NCBI RefSeq assembly: GCF_049803795.1
Contig: NZ_JBNAGJ010000001.1
Coordinates: forward strand, 620,001 to 684,000
Source of the DNA: Thalassobius sp002708925
GTDB lineage: Bacteria; Pseudomonadota; Alphaproteobacteria; Rhodobacterales; Rhodobacteraceae
Direction of reading: 5' to 3'
DNA: 64,000 nucleotides
In this document: positions 18,153 through 28,916 of the stretch, piece by piece
Layout: every line of letters starts with the position of its first letter
Numbering within the stretch: the first letter of the stretch is position 1
The notes under the pieces: model-generated
What the model saw: only the letters and a program-made list of their open reading frames with translations
The model's database searches: none
Told to the model about the DNA's origin: nothing
Program-made: the position numbers and the translations under genes

Positions 18153-20836
18153 CCTTTCGCCAGATTGCGCAGCACGTAATGCAGCACCCCGCCGTTTTCG
18201 ACATATTCGATCTCGGGGGCGGTATCGATCCGGCACTTCAGCTGGATGGTTTTCTGCGTCCCGTCGGCATAGGTGATCTGGCAGGGCAGAATCTGCTGCG
18301 GTTCAACAGTGTCCAGCCCGGTGATGGTAACGGTTTCATCCCCCGTCAGGCCCAGCGTCTTGCGCGTCTCGCCCCCGGTGAATTCAAACGGCACCACGCC
18401 CATCCCCACCAGGTTTGAGCGGTGGATACGTTCAAACGACTCAGCGATCACCGCCTTCACGCCCAGCAGATTGGTGCCCTTGGCGGCCCAATCGCGCGAG
18501 GAACCGGCCCCGTATTGAACACCGCCGAACACCACCAGCGGTGTGCCCTGCGCCTGATAGGCCATCGAGGCCTCATAGACGCTGGTTTGCTGGCCGTCGG
18601 GGCCCTTGGTATAGCCACCCTCGACGCCATCCAGCATCTCGTTCTTGATGCGGATATTGGCAAAGGTGCCGCGCATCATGACCTGGTGATTGCCGCGTCT
18701 GGACCCATAGGAATTGAACTCGCGCGGGGGGACGCCGCGTTCTGTCAGATACTGCCCCGCCGGGCTGGAGGCGGCAAAAGAGCCGGCCGGCGAGATATGA
18801 TCGGTCGTGACCATATCGCCCAGCACCAGCAGCACCTTGGCGCGCTCGATATTCTGGATGGTGCCTTTGTCCGGGCCCATCCCCTGAAAATAAGGCGGGT
18901 TCTGGATATAGGTGGATGCAGGGGGCCAGTCATAGGTTTCCTGATCGGGCACCTGCACGCTGCGCCATTTCTCATCGCCCTTGAATACGTCGGCATATTT
19001 GCTGGCAAAGGCCTCTCGTGTGACGGTTTTTTCCACCAGTTCAGCGATTTCGGCGTTGCTGGGCCAGATGTCGCGCAAGAAAACGTCATTGCCGTTCTGA
19101 TCCTGGCCCAAAGGCTGGCTGGTCAGATCAATATTCATGTCGCCCGCGATGGCATAGGCCACCACCAAGGGCGGCGAGGCCAGATAGTTGGCGCGCACAT
19201 CGGGGCTGATCCGGCCCTCGAAATTGCGGTTGCCGGACAGAACGGATGTGGCCACCAGATCGCCCTCTGCGATGGCCTGGCTGATCTCGGGCTGTAAGGG
19301 GCCTGAATTGCCGATGCAGGTGGTGCAGCCATAGCCCACCAGATTGAACCCGATCGCGTCCAGATCGTCCTGTAGCCCGGCGGCCTTCAGATATTCCGTC
19401 ACCACCTGGCTGCCTGGTGCCAGCGAGGTTTTCACCCAAGGCTTGCGATCCAGCCCCAGCGCGCGGGCCTTGCGCGCCACCAGCCCGGCACCGATCATCA
19501 CATAAGGGTTCGAGGTGTTGGTGCAGGACGTGATCGAGGCAATCACCACCTTCCCAGACGATAGCGTATAGTCCTCGCCTTCTACCGGCACCTGTTTGTC
19601 CAGAGGGCGTTTGAACGTGTTGGCCATTTCATCGGCAAAGGCCGATTTCGCCTGAGTCAGCGCCACGAAATCCTGCGGGCGTTTGGGGCCGGAAATGGCC
19701 GGGACGATGGTGCCCATGTCCAGATGCAGCGTGTCGGTATAGATCGGGTCGTAATCCGCGCCGCGCCACAGCCCGTTGGCCTTGGCATAGGCCTCGACCA
19801 GGGCGATCCGGTCCTCATCGCGGCCCGTGTTGCGCATGTAGCGCAGGGTTTCGCCGTCAATCGGGAAAAATCCGCAGGTGGCACCATATTCGGGCGCCAT
19901 ATTGGCGATGGTGGCGCGATCGGCCAGCGGCAGGCGGTCCAGCCCCTCGCCGTAGAATTCGACGAATTTACCCACCACGCCCTTTTCACGCAGCATTTCC
20001 ACGACCTTCAGCACCAGATCGGTGGCGGTGGTGCCCTCGATCATTTCGCCGGTCAGCTTGAAGCCCACAACCTCGGGGATCAGCATGGAAATCGGCTGGC
20101 CCAGCATCGCCGCCTCGGCCTCGATCCCGCCGACGCCCCAGCCCAGAACGGCCAGACCGTTGACCATGGTGGTGTGGCTGTCGGTGCCGACCAGAGTATC
20201 GGGATAAGCCACCGTATCGCCATTCTGATCGGTGTCGGACCAGACGGCCTTGGACAGGTATTCCAGGTTCACCTGATGGCAGATCCCGGTGCCGGGGGGG
20301 ACGACGCGGAAATTGTCAAAGGCGCTTTGACCCCATTTAAGGAACTGATAACGCTCCATATTCCGTTCGTATTCACGGTCCACGTTCATCTGAAAGGCGC
20401 GGGGATTGCCGAATTCGTCAATCATGACCGAGTGGTCGATGACCAGATCCACCGGCGCCAGCGGGTTGATTTTTTGCGCGTCGCCCCCCAGCGCCTTGAT
20501 CCCATCGCGCATCGCGGCCAGGTCCACCACGGCGGGCACCCCGGTGAAATCCTGCATCAAAACGCGGGCCGGGCGATAGGCGATTTCGCGCGGGTTGCGC
20601 CCGCCATTTTCGGCCCATGTACCGAAGGCCTTGATGTCGTCCACGGACACGGAAAACCCGTCATCCTCGAAGCGCAGCAGGTTTTCCAGCACCACATTCA
20701 GCGCGGCGGGCAGGCGGCTGAAATCGCCCAGGCCGGCCTCTTGAGCGGCGGGGATCGCGTAATAGGCAAGGGTCTGATCCCCCACAGTCAGGCTGCGGCG
20801 GGTCTGGGCGGTGTCTTGGCCGACGGTGATGGGCAT
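18149..20836 (-). CDS. acnA: Aconitate hydratase AcnA
   Basis: 895-aa TCA-cycle enzyme of the IRP1/AcnA type interconverting citrate and isocitrate through a [4Fe-4S] cluster. Cluster ligands are in ITSCTNTSNP (near residue 435) and GYGCTTCIGNSGPL (near residue 503). Substrate-binding segments such as LVGTDSHTTMVNGL and YGAGSSRDWAAKGT are present. Length is normal. The ATG at 20836 follows AAAGGAG. Its 3' end overlaps the convergent DUF3445 gene by 4 bp. Confidence 0.97.
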   Translation of the reverse strand: MPITVGQDTAQTRRSLTVGDQTLAYYAIPAAQEAGLGDFSRLPAALNVVLENLLRFEDDGFSVSVDDIKAFGTWAENGGRNPREIAYRPARVLMQDFTGVPAVVDLAAMRDGIKALGGDAQKINPLAPVDLVIDHSVMIDEFGNPRAFQMNVDREYERNMERYQFLKWGQSAFDNFRVVPPGTGICHQVNLEYLSKAVWSDTDQNGDTVAYPDTLVGTDSHTTMVNGLAVLGWGVGGIEAEAAMLGQPISMLIPEVVGFKLTGEMIEGTTATDLVLKVVEMLREKGVVGKFVEFYGEGLDRLPLADRATIANMAPEYGATCGFFPIDGETLRYMRNTGRDEDRIALVEAYAKANGLWRGADYDPIYTDTLHLDMGTIVPAISGPKRPQDFVALTQAKSAFADEMANTFKRPLDKQVPVEGEDYTLSSGKVVIASITSCTNTSNPYVMIGAGLVARKARALGLDRKPWVKTSLAPGSQVVTEYLKAAGLQDDLDAIGFNLVGYGCTTCIGNSGPLQPEISQAIAEGDLVATSVLSGNRNFEGRISPDVRANYLASPPLVVAYAIAGDMNIDLTSQPLGQDQNGNDVFLRDIWPSNAEIAELVEKTVTREAFASKYADVFKGDEKWRSVQVPDQETYDWPPASTYIQNPPYFQGMGPDKGTIQNIERAKVLLVLGDMVTTDHISPAGSFAASSPAGQYLTERGVPPREFNSYGSRRGNHQVMMRGTFANIRIKNEMLDGVEGGYTKGPDGQQTSVYEASMAYQAQGTPLVVFGGVQYGAGSSRDWAAKGTNLLGVKAVIAESFERIHRSNLVGMGVVPFEFTGGETRKTLGLTGDETVTITGLDTVEPQQILPCQITYADGTQKTIQLKCRIDTAPEIEYVENGGVLHYVLRNLAKG

Positions 20837-21020
20837 CGCGGGCTCCTTTGGCTGGCAAACAGGGCTATGGATCAAATCTGTGCCACGCAGGCGGCGTGAT
20901 CAAGGGGAACCCGCGCATCTGCCGCATCTATACTGAAATTTCGGGGGTTCACCCTTGGCTGACAAAACCTTGATTGGTTATTTCAGGGGAATCTGAATAT
21001 CACTGCACAGGCAGCAAGAA

Positions 21021-21746
21021 ATGGGGAAATCTGTGACCATGCGCAAGCTACTCGCTCTCGGAGCAGCCGTCTGGATGGCGGTGGCCGGGCCGGTTCTGGC
21101 CCAGGATAATCCTGTTGTGGTCGAGCTTTACACCTCGCAGGGCTGTTCGTCCTGCCCGCCTGCGGATGCGTTTTTGACAAAGCTGGCCGCGCGCGAGGAT
21201 GTGATCGCGCTGGCGCTGCATGTGGATTACTGGGATTATATCGGCTGGAAGGACGCATTCGCCGATCCGCGCTATACCGCCCGGCAGAAGGCCTATGCGA
21301 TCTCGGCCGGGCGCCGGTCGGTCTATACGCCGCAGATGATTGTCGGCGGCCAGGAACATGTGGTGGGCAATCACCCCAAGGATGTCGGTGCGCTGATTCG
21401 CAAACATGCGGCCGCCCCTGCCGCCGTCCGGATCGAGATCGCACGCCAGGGTGACCGGCTGGAGATCGAGGCCAGCACTGAGCGCCCCCTGAACCGGCCT
21501 GTGATGGTGCAAATCGTGCGCTACCTGCCCTCGGCGCGGGTGAAAATCAAACGCGGAGAGAACGCAGGCCGCACGCTAAGCTATTCGAACATCGTGACGG
21601 AATGGCATCAGATCGGGGAATGGGATACGCGCCAACCTCTTGAAACCGAAGGCAAAGTCACGGGGGATGCGCCGGTTGTGGTGATCTTGCAGGAACAGCA
21701 TCCCAAAGGGCTCGGCGCGATTTTGGCCGCAGCACAGCTGCGTTAG
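21021..21746 (+). CDS. Secreted DUF1223 thioredoxin-like protein
   Basis: 241-aa exported protein with a signal peptide cleaved near GPVLAQ and the DUF1223 core: VVELYTSQGCSSCPPADAFL (a CSSC thioredoxin-like active site) then LHVDYWDYIGWKDAFADP and YTPQMIVGG. DUF1223 proteins are predicted periplasmic thioredoxin-fold proteins of unknown role. An alternative start at 21039 (MRKLLALG) would shorten the signal peptide by six residues; neither has a strong ribosome-binding site. Confidence 0.85.
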   Translation: MGKSVTMRKLLALGAAVWMAVAGPVLAQDNPVVVELYTSQGCSSCPPADAFLTKLAAREDVIALALHVDYWDYIGWKDAFADPRYTARQKAYAISAGRRSVYTPQMIVGGQEHVVGNHPKDVGALIRKHAAAPAAVRIEIARQGDRLEIEASTERPLNRPVMVQIVRYLPSARVKIKRGENAGRTLSYSNIVTEWHQIGEWDTRQPLETEGKVTGDAPVVVILQEQHPKGLGAILAAAQLR

Positions 21747-22627
21747 AGCGTCTTGCTCCAGCGGCGGTGAATCCAAAACCATTGTTCGGGATGTGCGTGC
21801 ACGCGTGCCTCCAGCCTGCGGGTCATTTCGCGGGTCATGGTCAGCGGGTCGGTATGGGCGATGGGCTCTTCGATCTCGACATCAAAATGAATGCCATCGG
21901 CATGACGCGTGGCAAAAAAGGGCACCAGCAGCGCTTTGGTGCGCATGGCGATCTCAGCGGCCGAAGTCAGTGTGGGCGCGGGTTTTCCCATAAAATCAAT
22001 CGGTTGCCCGGATTTGTCATGCAAGTCAAACAGCAGAACGCCAATCCCGCCCTTCGCAATGTGACGGATCAGCCCCAAGGTACCGCGCTTCCCCTTTTCG
22101 AACACGGGGCCGGAAAGGCGCTTCATGTTTTCGGCGTAATGGGCGTTGAAAAACGGGTTCGACATGGGCCGGTAAAGCCCGCCGATCTGGAACCCGCGAT
22201 TCACCAGGGCGGCGCGCGGGATCTCGAAATTCGCGTAATGGGCCGTGACCATCAGCACCGGAGTGCCATTGGTGCGCGCCGTTTCCAACGCGGTCAGCCC
22301 GGCCCCGCCGATGGTCTGGGTTTTGGTGCGTTCCAGCAGCCCGGCGGTGTCGTAATTCTCGATCATCGTGCGCCCGGCATTGTCGGCAACGGCATCTGCG
22401 ATACGGCGTTTTTCTGCCTCGGGCATGTCGGGGAAAATATAGGTCAGATTTGCCAGGGCGCGTTTGCGGTAGCCGGCGATCGGTGCCAGAACGCGGCGTG
22501 TGAACAGCCCCATCAGCCGAATCCGGAGCGTCCACGGCAGGGCCAGCGCCGTGCCGATCAGCCCGCGCAGGATCCGGTCTACGATCCAATCCTGCCAGCC
22601 GCCGTGTTTCTTGGCTTTCTTCGTCAC
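21743..22627 (-). CDS. Lysophospholipid/lipid A acyltransferase, LpxL/HtrB family
   Basis: 294-aa inner-membrane-associated acyltransferase of the late lipid A/lysophospholipid acyltransferase family. It has an N-terminal hydrophobic segment (GLIGTALALPWTLRIRLMGLF), the catalytic HX4E motif in TAHYANFEIP, and the family C-terminus HPEQWFWIHRRW. The start is GTG at 22627, which overlaps the stop of the upstream DMT gene by 4 bp; a longer frame from 22702 would overlap that gene further. The acyl donor and acceptor cannot be read from sequence. Confidence 0.85.
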   Translation of the reverse strand: MTKKAKKHGGWQDWIVDRILRGLIGTALALPWTLRIRLMGLFTRRVLAPIAGYRKRALANLTYIFPDMPEAEKRRIADAVADNAGRTMIENYDTAGLLERTKTQTIGGAGLTALETARTNGTPVLMVTAHYANFEIPRAALVNRGFQIGGLYRPMSNPFFNAHYAENMKRLSGPVFEKGKRGTLGLIRHIAKGGIGVLLFDLHDKSGQPIDFMGKPAPTLTSAAEIAMRTKALLVPFFATRHADGIHFDVEIEEPIAHTDPLTMTREMTRRLEARVHAHPEQWFWIHRRWSKTL

Positions 22628-23487
22628 GTTCCACCCCGTGTTTCGCGATGCCAGACATAAATGCCGGAAAGCGCGATCACAAGGGCGCCGATGATTGTCC
22701 ACAGGTCAGGGTATTCGTCGAATAATGTGATTCCCCAGACTGTCGCGAAAATCAGGCCGCTATAGGCAAAAGGGGCCAGCATCGCGGCCTCGCCGATGCT
22801 GAGCGCGCGGATCAGAAACAATTGCGAGGCCGTGCCGCCAATGGCCAACAGCCCCATCAGCCCCCAGGCAGTCACAGAGGGCGTCACCCAGAAAAAGGGA
22901 ACGATGCAGGACAGGATGATCGCGCCGAAAATGGCCGAGTAGAGCAGCGAGGTCCAGGGATCCTCGTTCATGCCCACGAAGCGCGTTACCAGGCTGTAGG
23001 CGGTATAGGCCATCGCCGCGCCCAGCGGAAACAGCGCATAGGCGGAAAAAACGCCCGAGCCGGGGCGGATCACGATTAACGCGCCGATTAATGCGGCCAG
23101 AACGCCCAGCAGCCGCCGCGGCCCCAGCTTTTCTCCCAGAAAAATAGCCGCGCCCAGGGTGATCAGCACAGGGTTGATGTCCATGATGGCGGTCGCCTCG
23201 GCCAGGCCGATATGGGCCAGACCGAAAAAGAAGCACCCGGTGCCACACATCAGCAAAAGCGCACGCGCCAGTTGCAGGCCCGGATAGCGGGTTTTGACCA
23301 CGCTGCGCAGGCGCGGGGATACCATCAACAGCACCAGGACGCTTTGACCTGCGTAGCGTGCCCAGATGGTGGGAACGGTGCCGATGTGTTTTGTCAGCTC
23401 TTTGGCCGTGGCGTCCATCGTCGAGAAAAAGAAGATCGCCCCGATCATCATCAGGATGGCCTTGGATTGCGTCGAAAGGCTGTGCAT
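22624..23487 (-). CDS. DMT-superfamily (EamA) permease
   Basis: 287-aa inner-membrane protein with ten hydrophobic segments arranged as two EamA repeats (residues about 10-140 and 150-280). The first repeat shows the usual MIGAIFFFSTMDATAKEL and ATAIMDINPVLITLGAAIFLGEKLG. Members export amino acids, nucleotides or other small molecules; the substrate is unknown. It is coupled to the acyltransferase gene downstream by a 4-bp overlap. Confidence 0.85.
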   Translation of the reverse strand: MHSLSTQSKAILMMIGAIFFFSTMDATAKELTKHIGTVPTIWARYAGQSVLVLLMVSPRLRSVVKTRYPGLQLARALLLMCGTGCFFFGLAHIGLAEATAIMDINPVLITLGAAIFLGEKLGPRRLLGVLAALIGALIVIRPGSGVFSAYALFPLGAAMAYTAYSLVTRFVGMNEDPWTSLLYSAIFGAIILSCIVPFFWVTPSVTAWGLMGLLAIGGTASQLFLIRALSIGEAAMLAPFAYSGLIFATVWGITLFDEYPDLWTIIGALVIALSGIYVWHRETRGGT

Positions 23488-23549
23488 GAAAATCCCCGGA
23501 TATATGGGTGTGCGGGGACGTTATGGATCATAATTGTTCGTGTCTAGGG

Positions 23550-24647
23550 TTATTCCTCCTCATCCTGTAGCACCAGGGTGATTTCGCCTGCGGCCTCTAG
23601 CTCTCGAATCGCGGTGACGACGGCGGACATGGCCTCTTCTCCGGGTTTTGTCTTGACTGTGCCGGCTTCGGCCATTTCCTCGCGCAGGGCATCGGCCATG
23701 CGGCCCGACAGATTGGACAGGATATGCTCGGCCGCGGCATCGCTGTCGCTGGCCTTGGCGTAGGCCAGGGCGATGACAAGGGCGCTTTGGTCCACCGCGC
23801 GGGTGATTTTGGATATGTCCAGCGGGGTGATGCGGGCGGGGATGTCGTTGAAGGTGAAAATCGCCTTGCGGACGCGGGCCGCGAAATCGGCATCCTCGCC
23901 CTCAAGGCCGGCCAGCAGGTCATCGCGCGTGGCCGAGGGCGAGAAATTCAGGATCGCGCCGACGCGTTTGTCGGGGTCATCCTCGAACGCGCGTTCGGGG
24001 CGCGAATCCAGCTGCGCGGCAAGGGACAGGCCAATCCGGTCCACCGCATCGGGGGTCACGGCCCCGGTCAGCGACACGGCAAAGGTGATCCGGCGGGCGC
24101 GGTCGCCTGGCAGTTGTGCCAGCACTTCGGCGGCGCGGGCGACATCCAGTTTGGACAGGACGACGGCAGCAATCTCGGTCGATTCCTCTTCGAAAATGGG
24201 GACCAGGGCGTCCGCGTCCAGCGCGCGAATGCGATCCCAGGGATCGGCATATTGGCGCACACCGGCCTGGCTGCGCAGACGGGCGGCGGTGCGCGGGTGG
24301 ATACGCCCATCCAGAATGGTCAGCGCGCCGGCCAGGTCATGCGGAAAGGTCACGCCCACCTGCTCTAGCTGGCCGGCGAATTCGGCCACCACATCGGCCA
24401 GCGTCTGACGATCCACCAGCCGCATATCACCCAGTTGCCGGGTCAGTTCAGCCTGGAGCGTTTCGGGCAGGGTGCTGAAATCCAGATCGGCACCTTCTGA
24501 CAGCAGAAAACGCACCATGATCGCGGCCTTCTGCTTGCGCGTCAGGCCCGGTTTTTTACCGGATTTTCCCGCCGATTTCGCATTGCGGGGCACCGCCACC
24601 TCTTTCTGAACAGGGGTGATGCGGGCCAGTTGGGTAGAGTTGCTCAT
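23550..24647 (-). CDS. fliG: FliG-like flagellar motor switch protein, diverged and outside a flagellar cluster
   Basis: 365-aa protein with the three-part FliG architecture: N-terminal domain (residues about 35-110), middle domain (about 130-215) and C-terminal rotor domain with FTFNDIPARITPLDISKITR and NLSGRMADALREEM. FliG builds the switch ring and meets the stator. The middle-domain EHPQ motif, which contacts FliM, is not seen; the matching stretch reads EEESTEIAAVVLSKL. A basic N-terminal extension (KSAGKSGKKPGLTRKQK) is present. Neighbours are unrelated housekeeping genes, so this may be a second, specialised copy. The fold call is good, function less sure. Confidence 0.75.
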   Translation of the reverse strand: MSNSTQLARITPVQKEVAVPRNAKSAGKSGKKPGLTRKQKAAIMVRFLLSEGADLDFSTLPETLQAELTRQLGDMRLVDRQTLADVVAEFAGQLEQVGVTFPHDLAGALTILDGRIHPRTAARLRSQAGVRQYADPWDRIRALDADALVPIFEEESTEIAAVVLSKLDVARAAEVLAQLPGDRARRITFAVSLTGAVTPDAVDRIGLSLAAQLDSRPERAFEDDPDKRVGAILNFSPSATRDDLLAGLEGEDADFAARVRKAIFTFNDIPARITPLDISKITRAVDQSALVIALAYAKASDSDAAAEHILSNLSGRMADALREEMAEAGTVKTKPGEEAMSAVVTAIRELEAAGEITLVLQDEEE

Positions 24648-24704
24648 CCGTCCCTCGTGACTGTCGTTCGTGGACAGATAAGCAGGGAAGGGTGAACAAT
24701 TGCT

Positions 24705-24857
24705 TTAGCTGGTCGTGGCGGTGCAGGTTTTGGCGTCTTTATCCCAGACCATGCCATCGGCGCAGGTCATGGCTTGCTGGTGGCCGCGGCTGCATTCGGC
24801 GCTGGCGACAGCGGGCGCGGCGGCCAGAATCAAGGCGGTCAGAACGGTGCGGATCAT
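24705..24857 (-). CDS. Small secreted cysteine-containing protein (50 aa)
   Basis: 50-aa product with a clear signal peptide (MIRTVLTALILAAAPAVASA) leaving a mature part of about 30 residues with three cysteines (AECSRG, MTCADG, KTCTA). The ATG at 24857 follows GGGAG. The spaced cysteine pattern with GMVWD resembles short chitin/peritrophin-like carbohydrate-binding modules, but that similarity is weak. It lies between purB and fliG on the same strand. No function is assigned. Confidence 0.65.
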   Translation of the reverse strand: MIRTVLTALILAAAPAVASAECSRGHQQAMTCADGMVWDKDAKTCTATTS

Positions 24858-24921
24858 ATGAAAACTCCCTGCCAATGGGTGACATGGCAGGGAGCATAGC
24901 ACAATCGGGCGATTTTCGAAA

Positions 24922-26229
<1,308 letters not shown>

Positions 26230-26477
26230 CGGCTGTTCCTATGGGATTGCAGGTTTTGCCGTGTCTTTACCCGCAGGTGTGCCGCGCGGCAAGGGTGGGG
26301 GGCCTATCTGCGGCAACACGAGCGTGAGCGGCAGACCGCGGGCTGGCGACCAATGTCGCCGTCTGGTCCTTTATGGTTTTGCAAACTGTGCCCTTATTGC
26401 ATGGGCGCGCGTTTGAAATCGGCAGACCGGGGGGCGGTCTGGCGATCGCGCGGCGGCCTACGGCCTTGTTCCGCGCG

Positions 26478-27686
26478 CTACTGCGCCAGGTGCGTCACCA
26501 CCTGGCTAGAGCGCGTCAGCGTGTGGTGCACCGGGCATTTATCCGCGATTTGCAGCAGCTTCTCGCGCTGCTCGGGGCTGAGCGGCCCCTCAAGATAGAT
26601 CGTGCGGGTGAACTGGTCGATTTTCTCGGCGCTGCCGGCATCCTGCGCGTGAACCTTGTTCTGGGTCACATCCGCGCGCACATGGGTCAGCGGCCAGCCC
26701 TTGCGGCGGGCATACATGCGGATGGTCATGGTGGTGCAGGCCCCCAGACCGGCAGACAGAAACCCATAGGGCGTCATGCCGCGATTGGTGCCGCCATAGG
26801 CCAGGGGCTCGTCCGCCAGCGCATGATGATGCGGCCCGGATTGCACGTCTTGCAGGAACCCGGCGGGGTCGGCCTCGGAGACACGCACCACGCCTTCGGG
26901 GGCACCGGGGGGCGGGGCAGGGTGGCGCAGGTCCAGATAGCGGCTGGCCCAGGTGGCGATCACCTCGGCGGCGTAATCGGCATCCTTTGCGTCCGAGATC
27001 AGGTGATCCGCTCCATCCAGGGTTACGAAGCTTTTGGGGTGTCTGGCCGCTACGAAAATCTGTGTGGCGTTTTCAATCCCCACGGTCTGATCCAGCGGGG
27101 CGTGCAGCACCAAAAGCGCCGCGTTCAGCCCCGAGATTGCCTCTTGCAGGTTGCTGGCCGAGACATCCTGAATGAAATCCCTGGTGATGGGAAACGCGCC
27201 ATGGCCCAGCTGCACCTGCGCGCGCCCTTCGGCTTCGATCTGCGCCAGATCCCCCTGAAACGCGTGCAGCACATGGGCCGGATCGGCAGGGGCGTTCAGC
27301 GTGGCGACGGCTTTGATCCCGTCGATCTGGCCCGCGGCGCGCAGCACGGCCGCTCCGCCCAGCGAATGCCCGATCAGCAGGCTGGGGGCCATGCCGCGCG
27401 CCGCCAGATGATCCGCCGCCGCCCGAATGTCCGCAACATTCGAACTGAAAGTGGTGTTGGCGAACTCGCCCCCGGAATGGCCCAGCCCCGTGAAATCAAA
27501 GCGCAAAACAGCGATGCCCAGCCCGGCCAGGCGCTGGCTGATGCGACGGGCGGCAGCCAGATCCTTGGTGCAGGTAAAACAATGGGCCAGGATCGCGGTG
27601 GCCTGATGCGTGCCCTCGGGCAGATCCAGCCGCGCGGCCAGTATATCCCCGTCATGACCGGCAAAGCTAAGGCGTTCTGATGGCAT
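26478..27686 (-). CDS. Bifunctional alpha/beta hydrolase-OsmC family protein
   Basis: 402-aa fusion. Residues about 1-255 form an alpha/beta hydrolase with nucleophile elbow GHSLGG and an HCFTCTKDLAAAR segment; residues about 265-402 form an OsmC/Ohr domain with the two redox cysteines in GLGACTTMTIRMYA and ADKCPVHHTL. OsmC domains reduce organic hydroperoxides. This fusion occurs in many proteobacteria. The ATG at 27686 follows GGAG; the upstream in-frame start at 27719 is not needed. Confidence 0.88.
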   Translation of the reverse strand: MPSERLSFAGHDGDILAARLDLPEGTHQATAILAHCFTCTKDLAAARRISQRLAGLGIAVLRFDFTGLGHSGGEFANTTFSSNVADIRAAADHLAARGMAPSLLIGHSLGGAAVLRAAGQIDGIKAVATLNAPADPAHVLHAFQGDLAQIEAEGRAQVQLGHGAFPITRDFIQDVSASNLQEAISGLNAALLVLHAPLDQTVGIENATQIFVAARHPKSFVTLDGADHLISDAKDADYAAEVIATWASRYLDLRHPAPPPGAPEGVVRVSEADPAGFLQDVQSGPHHHALADEPLAYGGTNRGMTPYGFLSAGLGACTTMTIRMYARRKGWPLTHVRADVTQNKVHAQDAGSAEKIDQFTRTIYLEGPLSPEQREKLLQIADKCPVHHTLTRSSQVVTHLAQ

Positions 27687-27832
27687 ATGGGTCTCCGGTC
27701 TGAATGATCTGGGCGGCATGATCTGGGCCGCGTGCGTTGGGCTTCAAGACTAGGCACGGCGCGTGCGCGTTGCCAGATATTGTATCATCCCGTCACGGGA
27801 AGTTGAGCCACGGTGTACAGCTGCCAGAACGC

Positions 27833-27859
27833 AAAAAGCCACCGCATAACGCGGTGGCT
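27833..27859 (-). terminator. Intrinsic terminator downstream of the 27888 gene
   Basis: A 9-bp perfect stem (AGCCACCGC / GCGGTGGCT, loop ATAAC) is followed on the minus strand by a run of five T. It lies 28 bp past the stop of the minus-strand gene ending at 27888. Confidence 0.85.
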
Positions 27860-27887
27860 GACCCTTCGTATGCAAGTCTGCGCGGGG

Positions 27888-28916
27888 CTAGCCGGTAAAC
27901 TTGCTCAGGATCTGGGCGACTTCGGCGGTTGCGCCATTCGCATTCAGCGCGGTGAACAGCCCGGTCAGAGACAGCGCCTGCGCGGAGAGGCGGAAATCCT
28001 CGCCGCGGAACAGGTTGCAGACCATCAGGAAAGCCGCCAGCGGCAGAGAGAAAATCCCCACGGTAATCGCGACAAACCAGGTGGCCATACGCGCAACGGT
28101 ATTGCGCGCCGAGGCAATGCCGGCGGCCTCAAGCGCTGCATCCTCATCGTGGAAATTCGAGCGCAGGTCGGACAGCTCGTGCAGATCGGCCTGTCCCAGC
28201 GTGTCACGGTTGCGGGTGTCGTATTCCTGCTCCAGCCGGCGCGAGGTCAGATCGACATCCGGAAAACGCGCGGCCTTGGGGGCCGGGGCTGGGCGCGCGG
28301 TGTGGGCGCCTTCGGGGGGGATGGGGCGAACGGGTGCGGCAGCCGGACCGCTGGCCAGCGCCATCTGCGCTTGCGGCATGGGCATTGGCGGCATGGGGTG
28401 CGCAACCGGGCGGGGGGCGGATTTGTGATCCTTGCGGGTGACGCGGCGGGGCATGACCCGCGCGACGGCTTTGACGAAATCGGCGGTGTCCAGCAGCGTG
28501 TCCTCGTTCAGCCAGCGGATATAGTCGGGCTCCAGCCAGACAGCCATCTGGCAGGTCAGGCTGGCCAGCGTGGCCTGCGTGGCGCGTTTGGTGGGCGCGG
28601 CACCTTTTTCGGGGGGCTGGGTCAGGGCGATCTCGATCACCAGACCGGCCGATTGTATGATGTCCTGCGGCGTATCCAGATCGGTATCGAAGGTTTTGCC
28701 GGCCGGTTTGCCCTCACCCGCGGGAACCGTCAGCTCCAGCGTCAGAATATCCGAGATCACCTGCACCTGGGTTTCCGATTGCACCTGAACGCCGCAGATG
28801 CGGTGGCCGTTTGCCTCTAGCACGCGTTGCAGGCTGGCGCTCAGCTCCAGTGTGTCGCAATTGCGCGAGGCCAGAAAGACCAGGCCGGATGTGTATCGGT
28901 GTTCTTGGGTGTCCAT
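27888..28916 (-). CDS. Conserved-type protein of unknown function with C-terminal membrane segments
   Basis: 342-aa protein I do not recognise as a named family. Residues about 1-165 look globular (start MDTQEHRYTSGLVFLASRN), residues about 170-235 are a proline/alanine/methionine-rich linker (PMPPMPMPQAQ), and the C-terminal part has an acidic helix then a membrane segment (MATWFVAITVGIFSLPLAAFLMVC). This suggests a cytosolic domain tethered to the membrane. The ATG at 28916 is preferred because upstream sequence is intergenic in character although the frame is open to 29192. An intrinsic terminator follows. Confidence 0.65.
   Translation of the reverse strand: MDTQEHRYTSGLVFLASRNCDTLELSASLQRVLEANGHRICGVQVQSETQVQVISDILTLELTVPAGEGKPAGKTFDTDLDTPQDIIQSAGLVIEIALTQPPEKGAAPTKRATQATLASLTCQMAVWLEPDYIRWLNEDTLLDTADFVKAVARVMPRRVTRKDHKSAPRPVAHPMPPMPMPQAQMALASGPAAAPVRPIPPEGAHTARPAPAPKAARFPDVDLTSRRLEQEYDTRNRDTLGQADLHELSDLRSNFHDEDAALEAAGIASARNTVARMATWFVAITVGIFSLPLAAFLMVCNLFRGEDFRLSAQALSLTGLFTALNANGATAEVAQILSKFTG

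Noticed and set aside
26373..26440. CKLCPYC motif in a frame between purB and the hydrolase gene, resembling a glutaredoxin site
   Set aside because: No thioredoxin-fold sequence around it and no start or ribosome-binding site; the motif is a chance match in intergenic DNA.
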